From Alnus glutinosa (lineage: Eukaryota > Streptophyta > Magnoliopsida > Fagales > Betulaceae), in NCBI RefSeq assembly GCF_958979055.1, contig NC_084896.1, forward strand, positions 27,390,001 through 27,454,000: DNA of 64,000 nucleotides. Direction: 5' to 3'. A model generated the notes under the pieces. That model was not told the origin of the DNA. It did no database searches and saw only the letters and a list, made by a program, of their open reading frames with translations. The translations under genes were made by a program, and so were the position numbers. Shown here piece after piece: positions 35,045 to 52,179 of the stretch (the first letter of the stretch is position 1; each line of letters opens with the position of its first letter).

Positions 35045-37709
35045 TCACTTGAAACACTTGGCATCCAAAAGAGGCTCTCCCTCGAAAGGCTCATGATCTT
35101 CAATCATTTGATTGACACGCTCCTTTTGGGCTTCATCTGAAAGATCCACCTTCTTCCAGTCATAAAGCTCCATGTCATAGCACTCATCGATCACAAACTG
35201 TGGTACTTCTTGCCCACGGAAAAGCCACAGCCCCTGCACCTTGAATGGTGGGTTGGAACCGATCACTAGCATCTTCCCGAAAGCGTATTTGCGAGCTAGA
35301 TCCATCCTCTGAAGAAATCCACTGACCTTGTTAAGTGTTACAAAGGAAACAGTGTTCTCATCATTGTACTTGTAATCACAGAACCAGAGAGAGTATCCCT
35401 CAGGATCATACATGTCCCAGAACCCTGCAACAAACATGAAACAATGATGAAGAGGAACTTATTCACAGTGCAAATTGCATAATTAATTCCATATAGAGAA
35501 ATAGACCAATTAATAATGGTCTTCAAGATCACAAAACTAAAAGCATCGACAAGGTATTTGAAGTGGGTGCAGATACCTAACAATTTATATAACCCAGTAA
35601 TTTTAATTAATGCATAAACATAATCCAAACGTACCCCTTTCTTCCACAGTATATATAAACCATTAAATTAACCTTAACAAAAGATAACTACACAGGGAAT
35701 ACAACACAACCCATTCATTTGAATCAGAGTCTTTTAGAAAATTGACATATGCTTCTTTTTTATAGGTAGAAAATTGACATATGCTATCATCAGAGGACGA
35801 CAAAAATAGTCAAAATGAGAGATACCTTTAATAGCAACCTCACGGAAGTTGGTTTTGGTGTTTGAGTACAGCCTTTTCCACTCATCAAGTATCATCTTAC
35901 TTGGGGGAAGCAGGTCAAGAGCATTTTTAGGTTTGGGCTTTGGAGCCTCCTCTTCCTCATTTGATGGCTCCTCCTTTTTGGCCTCTTTCTTGGGTTCATC
36001 CTTGTGCTTTGGTTTCGCAGATTCTTTTGGCTGAGCAGGCTTCTTCGCAGATGGAACAGGTGGAACAGACTCACTCTGCTTCACCTCACCCAGGATCTTC
36101 TTGAAATTTGGCTGATTAACCAAGGTCCAGAAGTATCTCTCAACATGAGGGAACTCAGAGGTAAAGCTCTTAGTCAAGACGAGGCTGAACCCAATGTATA
36201 AGTTGCAAGTCAGAACAATGTCAGCCAGGGTCACGGAATGCCCAACCAGGTATGTGTTTGAAGCAAGATGAGTGCTTAGAGCTCCCAGCGCTCTCTTCAA
36301 TGCAGAAATTGCAGCTTCCTCGGCCTTCAAGCAAAAACGAATTGCCCAAAAAGTAAGGGTGGAGCATTATATGATAGGATTATTAACATTTTTGGTGTTT
36401 TATCTTATACACTTCCTATGTATCTGGTGCACCTTACGCTTTTAATGATATTTTGATTACTTAAAAAAAAATTATAGGGAGATGAATAAAAAATAACATA
36501 CCGGAGGAAGGTATACAGCACGTCCCATTCTAGGTCTAAGCCAAGCCCCAATATTAGCATCAATTTCCAACGACGCAAAATCGATCCACTGCTCAATATG
36601 AGCCTGAAAATTCAAGCACCCAAAATGAGCATAATTCGCACACAATCAGAGAGAGAGAGAGAGAGAGAGAGCAACAGTAGCAACAGGGGTCTCACATAAT
36701 CAATAAGGGAAGAACCATATAGAGGATTGTCAGCCTTCAGGCGAGTAACTACAGCAACAAATAAAAAGCCCATAAGTTCCAATATAACAAGTAACAATCT
36801 TCACAAAAACCCCAAAATTCATAGATGGGAAAGGAAAATCTATAGTACTTTTTTTTATAATAATAATTTATTGAAGAAGAAGAGAAACAACCATCTATTG
36901 GGGTGAAGAATTTAAAAAGTTAACAAAATCTACAAGATTGGAAGAGGAGAAATTAGGAACAATCTAGAAGGGAAAGAAAAATCTATAGTATTACCATAAC
37001 GTGCTATAGCATTGCTCTCGAAAACGGGACCATCGGGTGTTTCCAACACAGGAACCTGGAAAACAACAGATTTAATGACAGAAAATTCTGTCAAACTAAA
37101 ATACTAAGTACCAGGTATGAACTGCCATGAATACCACAACATAGAAGTATACCTTCCCAATAGGGTTCATCTTGAGAAATTCGGGAGTCTTATTAGAGAC
37201 ACCCATCTCAAAGTTCGGGGCCAGCTCCACTTGTACACCGGTGTACTCTGCAGCAATGAGTGCCTTGTAAGCATTTTTGTTGGTTTTCCCGGCATGCAGG
37301 ATCTGCGACAGTAGATCAAACAGCCCTATCAGAAAAGGAAGATCACTCGAGCCATGCGATTCGGAAACAAAAATTATTAATCAATTGCGTTGGATTAGTG
37401 GATTCACAGGGGTTCATGCAGTTGCAATGCAATTATTCAGAAACCCAAACAAATCATTCCAATTGTACTTCGTCCACGGTACTCTTCTATTCCAAGAAGC
37501 AAAAATGTACTCAAACATTACAATTAATAAAATAATAAAAAATAATAATCGATTTTTTTCAGTTCCGAATTGCAACAAATTAGAACTAAACTCTAAAACT
37601 AAAAAGAAAAGAAATTCACGTGAAAAGATGCTAAAAGCAATCAAATCCCTGGCCAACGCCCAGGAATGAATAAAGATAAAGATTCAAAATTTGAACTCAC
37701 CAGAGCCAT
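35045..37709 (-). CDS. EF1G: translation elongation factor 1B subunit gamma, 7 coding exons
   Basis: Exons on the minus strand: 37709-37701, 37302-37153, 37055-36995, 36748-36696, 36603-36502, 36324-35826 and 35424-35045. All are GT-AG and in frame, giving 417 residues, the normal plant size. The protein has an N-terminal glutathione-transferase-like half (exons 1-6; SNAIARYG and WIDFASLEIDANIG are typical), a Lys/Glu/Pro-rich linker (about 215-255) and the conserved C-terminal EF1G domain (LPPSKMILDEWKRLYSNT, GFWDMYDPEGYSLW) ending DAKCFK. It anchors the eEF1B complex that recharges eEF1A with GTP. Exon 1 codes only Met-Ala-Leu. The upstream 37710-38050 region is a GA-rich leader and promoter. 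Confidence 0.97.
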
Positions 37710-38127
37710 GGCTTCACGGAAAAACGTTTCGCTCCGATCTCAGATCTGACCACAAAAACAAAAACGAATCCTTAGAACAAAATTCACTGCACAAAACGAG
37801 GCGTTCGATTCAACGGAAAACAGATTCAAAAATCGAAGAAATTTTTGGATACAGAGACGGACACAGAGAGAGGGAGACCTGCGAGAGAGAGCGTTCTTCC
37901 GAAAAGAGCTGTGAGGGAGAGGGAACGATACTGCGAGTCTGCGATAGATAGAGACTAGAGAGAAGCAAAGTAGGGTTTTTGTAGGGAGCGAAAAATCTAA
38001 GAGCCCACAACTTCTTTGGGCTACAATGAGTTCATTCGATAATCCACAGCCCAAAATACCCGCTTACAGCAGGCCCTCGTATATCTCCGTTTATAATTTT
38101 GAAATTTTTAAGAGTAATGCTATAAAT

Positions 38128-38535
38128 TAAGGGTAGTAATTTTGTGTTTATGTGTCTGATTTGAATTGTGTTAAAATATAGGTATAAAATTATATAAGTT
38201 AACTCTAATCCGACTCATTCTTTCTCTGAATGGCGCGTTTCTTATGTTAATCGAACTTGTAATGTTGTGGCTCATACGTTGGCTCGCTTGGCAGCTCAAC
38301 AGGGTCTTCATCGAGTCTGGGTTGAGTCAGTTCCTGACTTAATCTCAGAAATCATCTGTACTGAACAATGGAGTTCTCCTTAAATTGTTTTATTAGTTAT
38401 GAAACTGATTTAAAAAAAAAAAAACTATAACCCGACTCATTTAAGTAAACGAGTTAGACCCTCAAACCTAACCCCACTAGTTTCGTGTTGGGTTTATCTA
38501 AGTTCATGGATCATATAAAAAATTATCATCCCTTA
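38128..38535. mobile_element. hAT-like MITE interrupted by a LINE fragment
   Basis: Ends TAAGGGTAGTAATTTT and AAAATTATCATCCCTTA form an imperfect inverted pair. Internal AACCCGACTCATTTAAGTAAACGAG-type sequence is shared with 38580-38630 and with the element at 43006. No clear target duplication. Confidence 0.5.
38220..38424 (+). mobile_element. 205-bp LINE 3' fragment nested in the MITE
   Basis: Encodes the very end of a LINE RNase H-like region (SEWRVSYVNRTCNVVAHTLA, then a stop) and a poly(A) tail. Flanks are a 17-bp duplication with two mismatches at 38203-38219 and 38425-38441. Confidence 0.82.
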
Positions 38536-40607
38536 TATTGCATATCAGGTTCACGTCGTATCAAGATATGAGTATAAAACAATATCTGTCAACTTTAATC
38601 CGACTCCTTTAATTAAACGAGTCATACCCCTCAATTATAATCCATTAATTTTGTGGTTTTCTTTTTCTTTTTCTTTTTTGTTGTGATTTTTCATAAATGA
38701 TAAAGTAGTTTTGAGTATTTTGTAAATGGTTTGTTTTTTGAGTTGTTTGTTGATTTTTATTTTTATTTTTATTTTTACTAAAAAGAAAAGAAAAAAAAAA
38801 AAAACCCTATAAAGTGTTGCCAAACGAGTCTCACATAGTCACATTTTTATCCCATAATATTGATGTGGTAGTCTCAACCAATCTTTTGATACATTTTTCT
38901 TTTAATAACAATCAATCCAATAGTTGATTGTGACGGACATTAATATGATAAAAAAAAAATATGTGATTTTAACATTATTTTTTTAATTAAATTATTTTAC
39001 TTTTGTCATTTAGTATTTATCACTTTTTATATATAAAATATAATAAACACTAAAATAATAAATATTAAATTGAAAAAAGTGATAAATGTTGACCCTAATA
39101 AAATTTTAATTATTTTAATTTCAAAATAATTATTGATATTTGAAAAATCTACATAATATAATACTTGGAGAATTTTAGAGAATCACAATTCCAAATAATT
39201 TGAAAATAATAATTGAAATTTGAAAAGTGCATAATAAGTTGATAGATATTTTTCTACTACGAGCTTGGAACCTGTTTAATGGATTTCTTTTTTCTTTTTT
39301 TTTTTCTCTTCTTTATTTACTTAGAAAAATTATATGATGAACTTGAAATTATGTTTAATGGTTCCAGTCATTCATATCCTTCAAATTTACTTAAGAAAAT
39401 AAAATCAGTGGCAACTGTAGGATGTATAAGACAGTTGCAAATTTCTCCTCTTTTAAGAGCTTATTTTTTCAGAATTTTGTATAATTTATGAGAAAAATAT
39501 TAGGATTCTCTCATCAAATAGAGAATCATTTTTATAGACAAGATTATATTTAATGGATCTAAATGTAAGATCCATATTTTATTTATGTTTTTTAAAATTG
39601 ATGTGATTTTTAAAATTACTATTGAATTTGTGATAAATTACTATTAAATTTTGATACAGTACTGATTTTAAAAACAATATCTATTTTTTAGGGACACAAG
39701 ATCGAAGGACATGAGTCTTACGTTTAGCATTATTCAATAATATATATATATATATATATAAACCGTATAACAAATTATCTATATTACAAGTGAAATGAAG
39801 GAAATATGAATCATTTTAATTTCACTTGAAATGGTGGGAAAAAGAATCATCTTAATTTCTTGAGGTATAGAAATTTCCTACAATCCACATATAAAAAGGA
39901 TACGTGTCCTTTAAACAAGTGAGAATCACACATTTTTTTTTATTAATGTTATTAAAAAAGCATGTAAGAAGCACGTGCTATTTAAATAACACGTGATTCT
40001 CATATGCCAAGGGACACATGTCAATCTTATATATGAGTTCTATGAAATTTCTTACAAACCGATTTATAGGAAATTTATGTCATTTCTTAAGAGTAGTATA
40101 ATAAACTTAAAAACTAAGTGGGATACAAATATTATTAAAAATAAATAAATAAATAACTAATTGACAGTATCACTTCAACTAAGTGAGATACAAATATGGT
40201 GTACAACATTACTCGTAATAAATACAGCAGTTCCACATTTGATTAACGAATAATGTTTAATGTCATAATTATTTCACAATATTGATGTGTCAGTCTCAAC
40301 TACCCTTTTAAATTAGAAAAAAAGAAAAAAGAAAATCCAAATATTGATCGAAATTGTTAAGTTAGAATTATTGGATAGTTTAAGATAAAAATTGTGGTAT
40401 ATTCATAAAAATCCCTAGCTATAATCAGGGGCATTTTAGTCACATAAACCTTTTTTTTTATTTTTTTTCCGACACATATTTAGTTCGACTTTTTCCGTCT
40501 GCTTGTACTTCTTCTGCTTCTGCTTCTTCTTCTTCTTCAGAGACCGATTCCTTAGGAAGTCTCTGTAATTTTATTTCACTTTTTATTGTTTATTAAGTTT
40601 ATTTTGA

Positions 40608-43922
<3,315 letters not shown>

Positions 43923-45175
43923 GGATGACCATGATTTTCCCCATCTTGTGGGTTGTTGTTCCAATTCTTTTCTTTTTCTTTTTTAGCTTTGAAAATATAT
44001 TTCAACTATGTTTTGCTTTGTAATCAGGATTGATAATGATTTCTTTATGCGTGCGCTTGATGAGATGTATTACAGTTTCCATTGTTTTTTTGAGTGTATC
44101 ATACTCTGATTCATTGTGAGGACCCTTTTATGTTCACATGTTTTATGAGAACTTGTGGACTGCGGACTTAAATCTCCTGCAATAAGACTCTCTTATTGCA
44201 CTATAATAAGGATTAGGATTGTCTATAATTATTTATCCGAATATAAAAGATGAACTACAATAGGGTAGCTTCATGTGAGGGATGGGCTCTTTTATGTTCA
44301 CATATTCTATGTGAAGAAGCTGACTCTGAATTTAAATCTTGTACAATTGCATTGCAATAAGATAGCCTCATGTAAGAGGCCTCGTTGCATGAAATTCTAG
44401 TCCATGATATCACTTTGGGACAAAGACTGAACCAATGGTCGGTGGGAATTATTATGTCCGTACTGTTGAATAGTTGTGAAATGAAAATATCTATAGTTGT
44501 GAAATGAAAATATTAGTAATACTATTTAGTAAATTATTATACAGCTTGATGATGTAATAATAAAAATTAACCATTACATCAGCATTATATATATATATAT
44601 ATATATATAAAAGACTCATGGCACACCATATCATTCAAATTATATGACAATCATATAAAAAGTTAAAAATATGGTATATAGAAAAGAAATTTTTGGCCTT
44701 TGTCATTATTTCAGGAAAAACTTCATAAATAAATCTGGCAAAACTTAAACGACTCCTATACTGATTGATGTCTCTTAGTTTGATACAAATATTGCGCGGT
44801 TGCATTCTCGTGAATTAGGCATACAAAAAATAAAATAAAATAAAAATTGAACCATAATATAAGTTCTATTTTTTCAACTAGTATTTGGATAAAAAAATTT
44901 CAAATCATATATTTCGGTCCCAACATATTTAGCTATCTGTTTCAGAGAAACTTAACTTTTAATTAACTCTTATTATTATTATTTTAAATTCTAAAGAAAA
45001 TTTTCCTTGGCTGCGAGGAATTGTTAGGAAATTCATTTTTCTTTCCCCAAGAGAAGGATTGAAGGAGCCATATTTAACAGTTTCTGATAGATCCATACGG
45101 ACCATACGAGTACAGTCAACAGAGTTTTCACTGTCTTACAATCTTTTAACAGAAATGAAAGCTACAATAGCGTGG
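43923..45175. other. convergent 3' spacer between RABA2 and RABD2
   Basis: Contains the RABA2 3' UTR, a (TA)n tract at about 44588-44610 and AT-rich DNA. No gene seen. Confidence 0.6.
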
Positions 45176-48100
45176 CTAACCACAACAGTTGCTCTTCTGC
45201 TGGATTGGCTGCCCCTTCATTTGAACAGTTCCTGTTGACTTGTTTGCAGTTGGTTGGTTGCCCATTCTGTAAAAATAAATAAATAAATAAATAATTCAAG
45301 AATTAAAAGCAAAGAAATGAAGACTTGCTAAATTTCATGATATAAATATAAAAAGGAATAAAATGGAAAGCCAGTTATGAGAATAAGAACACTCTTTTAT
45401 CCATAATATTTACATTTATGAATCCTACACAGGAGTGGAAAACCAGATGATATTTATGATGACAATTTCTCTATGGCTTCAGTGACAATAATTTCATATC
45501 ATCTATTAAAGACTTCCAACGATCATATTATCAGTCTGATTTTTGCAGAGGTCAAGATCTAAGAGGCAATTACAAGATATATATATATATAGGCATGACC
45601 CTTCAAACCTACCCATGGGGAGTAAACCCCATATACACAATCCCACCCGCCAAAACTGTGTATCAAGTAATTCAACTTAATGCGGAATCGAATCCAAGAT
45701 GTCCAAGTTTATGGCTCATCCCCGGCCTGCCCTTTGACCCAATGATTATTATTATTATTATAAGTCAGTGATCATTATATATTATTAGGAACATCAAGCA
45801 GATTTCATGCTTCGGATTATGCATTTGCTGGTTTAAAGAACGTATAATTTGGAATAAGGGAAGCATGAAAAAGTTGGCTAGTGGTTTTACTTCTTTTTTA
45901 TCTCGCCAGCCATGGTTAAGAAAGCTTGCTCCACATTGATCGAGTCTTTGGCACTTGTCTCAAGGAAAGGAATCCCGAGCTCATCCGCAAACGCCTGCAT
46001 TTCATTTAGGCACAGGAATAGAATGAAGTTAGACCTGAACAAGCAGTAAGAAACCCATTGGGTTTTTCTTTCTCAAATCACAAGGATCATGACCTTTATC
46101 AAATGCTACGATCTATAAAACAACTCCTTATGGGCATCTGTGAGAGTATATATATATATATAGCAATCAAAACCGCAACTTAGGTACACAGAAGAGGGAT
46201 CAAACTGAGCCATTCATCTATGAGAAATTAATGTAGATGACTGGTAAGAAAGAACATTGTAGGAGAGTGGGCACCATATCATGAGTCCATAATCCAAAAG
46301 TAAAAGGAAATTAAGTTTACTACTGCTTTCAAATCTTCTAAGGAATAACTTGGACTCGATCAGCATGCACCCAAGAATGTATAATACATATATGAATGTA
46401 CACACACATATTGTGTGTGTGCGCGCGCGTGCGTGTGTGTTATTAAGGGTGAATAAAAGGACCAACTACAATTTTATACAAGTTTCTTGCATTTTTCTGC
46501 TAGGACTCCAACTTGGCTTATAAATTCCCCGAGGAATCAAGGATTGCTTGGACAGCAGAAATTCAGAATAAAAGAATACAATTGATACCATCTCAAAGTA
46601 GTAATAAGAGTTCAGGCTACTATCATACTCTATACCTTTGCTGTTTGCGTGTCCACGACCTTGTTCTCGACCAAATCACACTTATTCCCAACAAGAAGCT
46701 TGCACACACTGTCATTTGCATATCTATCAATTTCATTCAACCACTGCTTGACATTGTTGAAGCTCTCCATCTCAGTAACATCATAGACAATCTGTTCATT
46801 CCCAATACGTAAGAATTCTCAAGAAGGTCAAATAATAATAATCATTAGAAAGGAAAACTATGTTAGCTAAAATAAACCATTCCATGCTGCTTTTTGGATC
46901 AGGATACTGAAGTGCCCTAAACAGTGATAAGATTTGACAAAGGTTGCAGATATGATATTAACAGGCAAGTTTGAACTGTTCTCTAAGTGCCAATTACTGC
47001 ACATCTGTGATTCATCAACTACAGAAACTTATCCAACTCTTTAATCTAAAAACTCCAATGCTTTCCATCATGAACCATATAGCCACACAGAAAGATGAAT
47101 TGGCAGAGTCCCACTCATTTTACAATAACATGCAATTATTGTTTCTTAATATGACCAACAATGCAGTGACTACCTAACTCACCAAACAGCCACAAACACC
47201 ATTTCTAGCCACAGTAGTGACACAAGTGAGAAACCCAATATCAGATGAAAGTCTAGCCTTTAGCCCATTGATTTGAATATGGCTAACATATTAAGTCATG
47301 AATCTTGTCCGTGTTTATTTAAAATTTTCAACCATTTAGAGACCATCATATTCTAAAGGGAAATTCAATAAGAATAATCTGGCAATAGCACATTTTTATG
47401 ATTCTGCCTGATCTTCTAAATCAGTAAGGTGAAAATTGTCATCCATGACAAAAAAGATTCAAAAAGCACATAAAGTCATAACCAAGTCTTTTAAATAAGT
47501 TTGTGCTAGTTACATAAACTGAGGGAAAATAGAGGTATCGAGTAAGCTTGTGACCTAAATACCAACCTGTAATGAAGAAAAACAATGAAAGCATCTGATT
47601 ACTTAAGTACCAAGTTGAAGTTCATGAAATAAATATTAAATGTAAAGTCAACTTAAGTGTAATCTCAAGCACATGTCTACCTCCGATCTCATGATATAAA
47701 TATTAAATGTAAAGTCAACTGCTTAGAAATTAAGAATAATAAGGTAAGTGCAGTAACACTCAAAGCTAACAGATTGAATTGCAAAGATACACATGGAACC
47801 AAAAACTAGCAAACAAGAATTCCAGCAATGACTTCACCTATATCTGACCCAATGAAATGTGAAACTTTACTATATAAGCTAACTGAAATATCTATTGGAA
47901 CTAAGCTTCTCATACAAGAAGACAAAGGGTAAGAGCTTCTCACAATAATCCCATGTGCTCCTCGGTAATAACTGCTTGTTATAGTTCTGAACCGCTCCTG
48001 TCCAGCAGTATCCCACTGGAAGTACATAAACAGAAAAATAATATCAATTATTATGTCAAACGAAGATTAAGCTTTATGCAGACCATAAAATGATGCAAAG

Positions 48101-50263
48101 CTCTTGTTCTGTGATCTGTGAATTACCCTTGACATAAAAACTAGGAATTTTTTTATTTTTTTTATTTTTTATGAATAACATAAAAGGTATGAATATAAGT
48201 GAACCAAGAAGAGAAGGTATACAGAAAGCTGATTGATATTATCCTAATAACTTCATCAAGGATACCAGGTGTCCCTAAGTGATAGCTCAATCGGCTAGAG
48301 ACCACGCCTCATGAAGTAGGGGTCACTAGTTCGAACCTCCTCTTTCTTCTTCCTTGAGGACAAAAAATACTTACAAAAAAAAATAAAAAAATAAAAAAAA
48401 TAAGGATACCAGGCGTTCAAGGACGTGGAGATTTACACAATAGTAACTACACCCGTAACAATATCTGTATAATTGGATTCTCCATACTCATAAAAAGTAA
48501 CCGACACACTTATAAAAATTAAAAATTAAAAAAATTAAAAAAGAAAAAAAAGAAAAAGAAAAAGAAAAAAGGCAACTGACATTGAAGAAAGAAAAATGAG
48601 CTCCATAAAAATCTTCCACTTGGAATACAGATGCATGGAACTATTTTAGCATCGCATTTATGCTGCCCATATTTTATACATAATATGTCTGAGGAACCTA
48701 ATAATTCAGGGGCATATACGTGTGGGATCAGGTTTCCTATCGGATCTCTATCTTTCTATTTTACAGATTTGTAGCTTGTAGATAGGGGCACTTTAGAAAT
48801 CCTGTAACATCTTGCTCGAGCCAGATGCAGTATTTCAACTAAAATTTTTATTTGTAACATGAGCAGGACTTAGTTCATTTATATGTTTAATTAGGTATCC
48901 AGGATAACAAGCATATTTGGTGGTAAAAGGTACTAGGTCTCCTAAACATGGTCTGATTATTATATATTCCATTCCGCAGCCTCAAATAACAGCATTTATC
49001 GATCGTTCTTCTTGGTATGCCAATCAATTGAGAGTGATTTCACATTCCTTAGCGCAAGAACTAAGTAAGGGGTTCCCCACTAATATAAAAGATGATGGAT
49101 GAAAGATAGTTGCCAGTACGAAGGAGAGGAAAAAAACCTCTACTTCCTTGGTTATAGGAAGACAACTCATGCCAGCTAACCTAGTTGAATCATAGAGCAT
49201 GGAACTCTCTATTGGCCTCAAGTGTGGTTGTCCGGCAAATCCTTGTCGATCAGGGTTATTTATCTTTCTCTTTCTTGCTTGTTTGTTCCCTGTGACATTC
49301 TATTCTCGGCTGCTGCGTCTTAATTTCTCTATTCATTAACAAAATTTCACTTTGGAACAACTATTCCTGTTGCTGAAGAGATTGTTCATACTCAAAAACT
49401 AATTCCAAAGCAATGGCAAGTAGACATGCAAGTAATAACCTAAGCCTGTGATTCAAATATAAGTTACTCAGAATTTTGTAGAGATTTCACTTAAACCAGC
49501 CCCACCAACGCAAAATTGTGAAAAATAAATAAATAAATAACACGCCCACATTCACCCTTAACATGGGTTTAGACTGAATATAAATGAAGACAATTCCACT
49601 ACATTCCCTAACAATTGAATCAAATCAAAATACTTGAATGTACATTAAAAAATAAAAAATAAATAAATAAATAAACAGTTTCAACTCACAATCTGCAGCT
49701 TGATTGTCTTTCCATCCAACTCCACAGTTCTGATTTTCTGCAACACCAGCACAAAATTTTAAGTACTGACGCATACATAGTAAGAGAGAGGGAGAAAGAG
49801 ACTTACAAAATCAACTCCAATGGTGCTTATGTAGCTGTCAACATAGGAATCATCCTGAAAATGAGAATAAAATCAAAACTACAAACATTGAGCACTAATT
49901 ACAGAAGAATCAACCTGAAACCCTAACACTGGTTCACTTATTTTCTTCACTATTATTCAAATAACTGAAATTAACCTAAAAAAAAAGAACAAAAACAAAA
50001 CGAAAAGAAACATATTGAAAGTCTAACAAAGTCAGACTCACCGCAAATCTGAGGAGCAGACACGATTTTCCCACAGAGGAGTCCCCGATTAGCAAAAGCT
50101 TGAACAAATAATCGCTAAAAAACAAAAAATAAATAATGATTAGTTTGTAAATAGGTGTGTGTGTGTGTGTGTGTATACACACACGTGTTGAAAATAGAAA
50201 AGAAAGAGAGGGAAAATATATGTTTGGAGAGAAGGAAAATCGGACTCACTATTCGTTGCTCAT
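45176..50263 (-). CDS. RABD2: RABD2-type Rab GTPase (Rab1 class), 8 coding exons
   Basis: Exons on the minus strand: 50263-50250, 50114-50042, 49854-49807, 49737-49690, 48015-47944, 46791-46636, 45994-45891 and 45266-45176. All are GT-AG and in frame, giving 201 residues. Motifs: P-loop GDSSVGKS (15-22), switch [15 protein letters not shown] (62-68), NKCD (121-124), ETSAK (149-153), C-terminal Cys-Cys-Gly for prenylation. RABD2 drives ER-to-Golgi traffic. The intron before the last exon hides what looks like a stop after Glu-Ile-Lys-Lys-Lys. Introns carry a SINE (48270-48401) and Z-DNA-prone tracts. The leader has a (CT)n tract near 50314-50338. Confidence 0.97.
46398..46441. repeat. alternating purine-pyrimidine (CA/GT/GC) tract
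   Basis: ACACACACATA followed by GTGTGTGTGCGCGCGCG and GTGTGTGT in an intron of RABD2. Such tracts favour Z-DNA. A second one lies near 50155-50185 (GT)n with TATACACACACGTG. Confidence 0.8.
48270..48401 (+). mobile_element. tRNA-derived SINE in RABD2 intron
   Basis: Pol III box A-like TAGCTCAATCGGCTAGAG and box B-like AGTTCGAACCTC are followed by an A-rich tail. A 12-bp target duplication AAGGATACCAGG is at 48258-48269 and 48402-48413. Confidence 0.9.
49410..49530. repeat. dispersed repeat, copy 1 (partner about 54004-54115)
   Basis: Shared blocks such as ATGCAAGTAAT, GTGTGATNCAANTATAA and TAAACCAGCCCC in the same order. Identity is moderate; the family is not recognised. Confidence 0.55.
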
Positions 50264-50599
50264 GATTGTGCTGTGAGAATTGGGATCGAAATGGAAAATT
50301 CTTTGGGGGAATTTTCACTCTCTCTCTCTCTCTCTCTGTCTGTGTTGATTGAGAAAGGGAAAGAAATATAAGGAATGGGAAGTAGTGGGGGGTCACTTGC
50401 CAAATGCTTATTGTGCACCATACGATTCTTTGGTTTATTGTTTTATTATTTTATTATTTTATTTAACTTTTTAAATTTAATTTAGATCTGCTTTTTTCCT
50501 ATGTGGCGTAGATTTTAGTCATTTGACCTTCTCTTTTCTCTTTTATTTATGTTTTTTTTTTCCTTTTTGGAATAACTTGTGTTTCTCCTTGGTATAAAT

Positions 50600-51575
50600 T
50601 AGGAAAAGTGCTTCTCTCTCTCTCTTCAGAGCTTCTCTCTCTAAAAACCCTCTAGGACTTTCTTTTAGGACTTTCTGTCTTGCCGGGAAGCCTCCCCCTC
50701 TCCGGCTTGGTCGTTTCCCTTAGCCTTTTTAGGTTAAGGTGGTTTTTGGACCTTGCTGTGTTTCCCAGTGAAGGGTAGTCTCACAACCACTAGGGTTGTG
50801 GGTTGTGGAGTTTTGTCCCCCCAGTGTAGATCCGATGGAGGTTGTTTAAATTTTCTTGTTTTTTAGGTTGTGGTGGCAGGTGAGTTCACTGGTGAAAGTG
50901 CCGAAGAAGAGTGGTTGTCCATGGCGTGTTGATGGCGGAGATCGTGGCCAAGTTTTTGTCACTGTCAGATTTTTGAAGGACAGATCTATGAGTTTACATT
51001 GTCTTATGTTGGACACGCGCCTCGCTGTCTTACTCGCTGTCAGTTTCTGGTGCTTCAGCCGCTTTTCACGGTCGTGCGGTCTCTCGGTGGTCAGCGCGTG
51101 GTCATCACGCGCCTAGATAGTTTTATGTGTTGGGCTGCGCGTGATGGCTACAAATTGGTAGTTTGCCGTGTCTGGTGGTGATTGGAGGCAGTTGGTGTTT
51201 GAGGGCTAAAGGGCATCTTCTGGTGGCGACTCTTCCGGAAGACAGTTTCTTTGTTGAGCTTTTCCTGTGTTGTTTTGTTTGTAGTTCTCTGACAGTTTGC
51301 TTTGTGCGTGTACTAATCTAGTCATTGGCTTTTGCCTAGAATATATGACCGACTTCCTGTTCAAGCAAATGTGTATGTTAACGCGGATGCACCATTCTGT
51401 TGGCTGGGTTTTTTTAGTGGCAACTGTCTGTATGTTCTATTTGGGATGGGTGCACACCTTTGTGATGGTGAAATTTGTACATCCTTGTGGTGGCTATGTA
51501 CACCTCTATAGTGGTTTATGTACCCTTATTAATGTTTTAATGAAAGCGTAACTTTCTTTCAAAAAAAAAAAAATA
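50600..51575 (+). mobile_element. probable deleted LINE (5' leader fused to 3' end)
   Basis: Begins with a CTCTCTCTCTCT/TAAAAACCCTCTAGGAC leader typical of plant LINE 5' ends and finishes ATGAAAGCGTAACTTTC plus poly(A), typical of their 3' ends. It is unusually GC-rich for this intergenic region and lacks any long coding frame. No target duplication was identified. Confidence 0.5.
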
Positions 51576-52179
51576 GAAAAAAAATCACATTTTTAATTTT
51601 ATATAAAAATCTTATAAATTAAATTATTATTTATTTCAAAATTATAATTTAATTATTTTAACAATTTTCCGTATGAAATTGGTCAAATACATTAAATGTT
51701 AATTAAGAAATTAAGTAAATTAAAGAATACTTGTAAAATTATCAAACTACTTACTCTATTATTGTAATATTTGAGATTGAAGTGTAGAAGTTGATGTTTA
51801 AACCAGTGATCAATTTGATTTAAATCTTCGATTTCATATTTGTTTCATTGTTGATAAATATAAACAATAGAGAACAGGGGTACAACAGTTTTTGCTTAGT
51901 TTTCAATTAAATTATGGTATTTTTAAAGAGTTTTTTATTGTAAGATATGACAATTTTAGTCTATTATTATTTATTTAGTATTTTGGATTGTTTCAACTTT
52001 CAAGTGAAATCATAGATTTTTTATGAGCTTTAGTCGTAGGATATGAAGATTTTCTATTGATTTGGGATTTTAAATTATGTTAGGTCAGAATGAGTGATGC
52101 TAAAAATCAATTTTCAAGAGTTTCAAGAAAAGAGTAATACTTTATACTACACAAAAATATATGGGTGTTGAAGGAGTAA

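Noticed and set aside
35734-35825. Extension of the eEF1B-gamma exon 6 frame into the intron
   Set aside because: A GT donor at 35825-35824 and the exon at 35424 give the conserved protein; the extension is read-through of intron.
45880-45895. Apparent premature stop in RABD2 after Lys-Lys-Lys
   Set aside because: A GT donor sits at 45890-45889 and a last exon at 45266-45176 restores the expected C-terminus in frame.
48917-49250. Open frame in RABD2 intron with a possible protease-like VRQILVDQG
   Set aside because: The resemblance to a Gypsy protease is short and the flanking frames do not support it, so I did not annotate an element.
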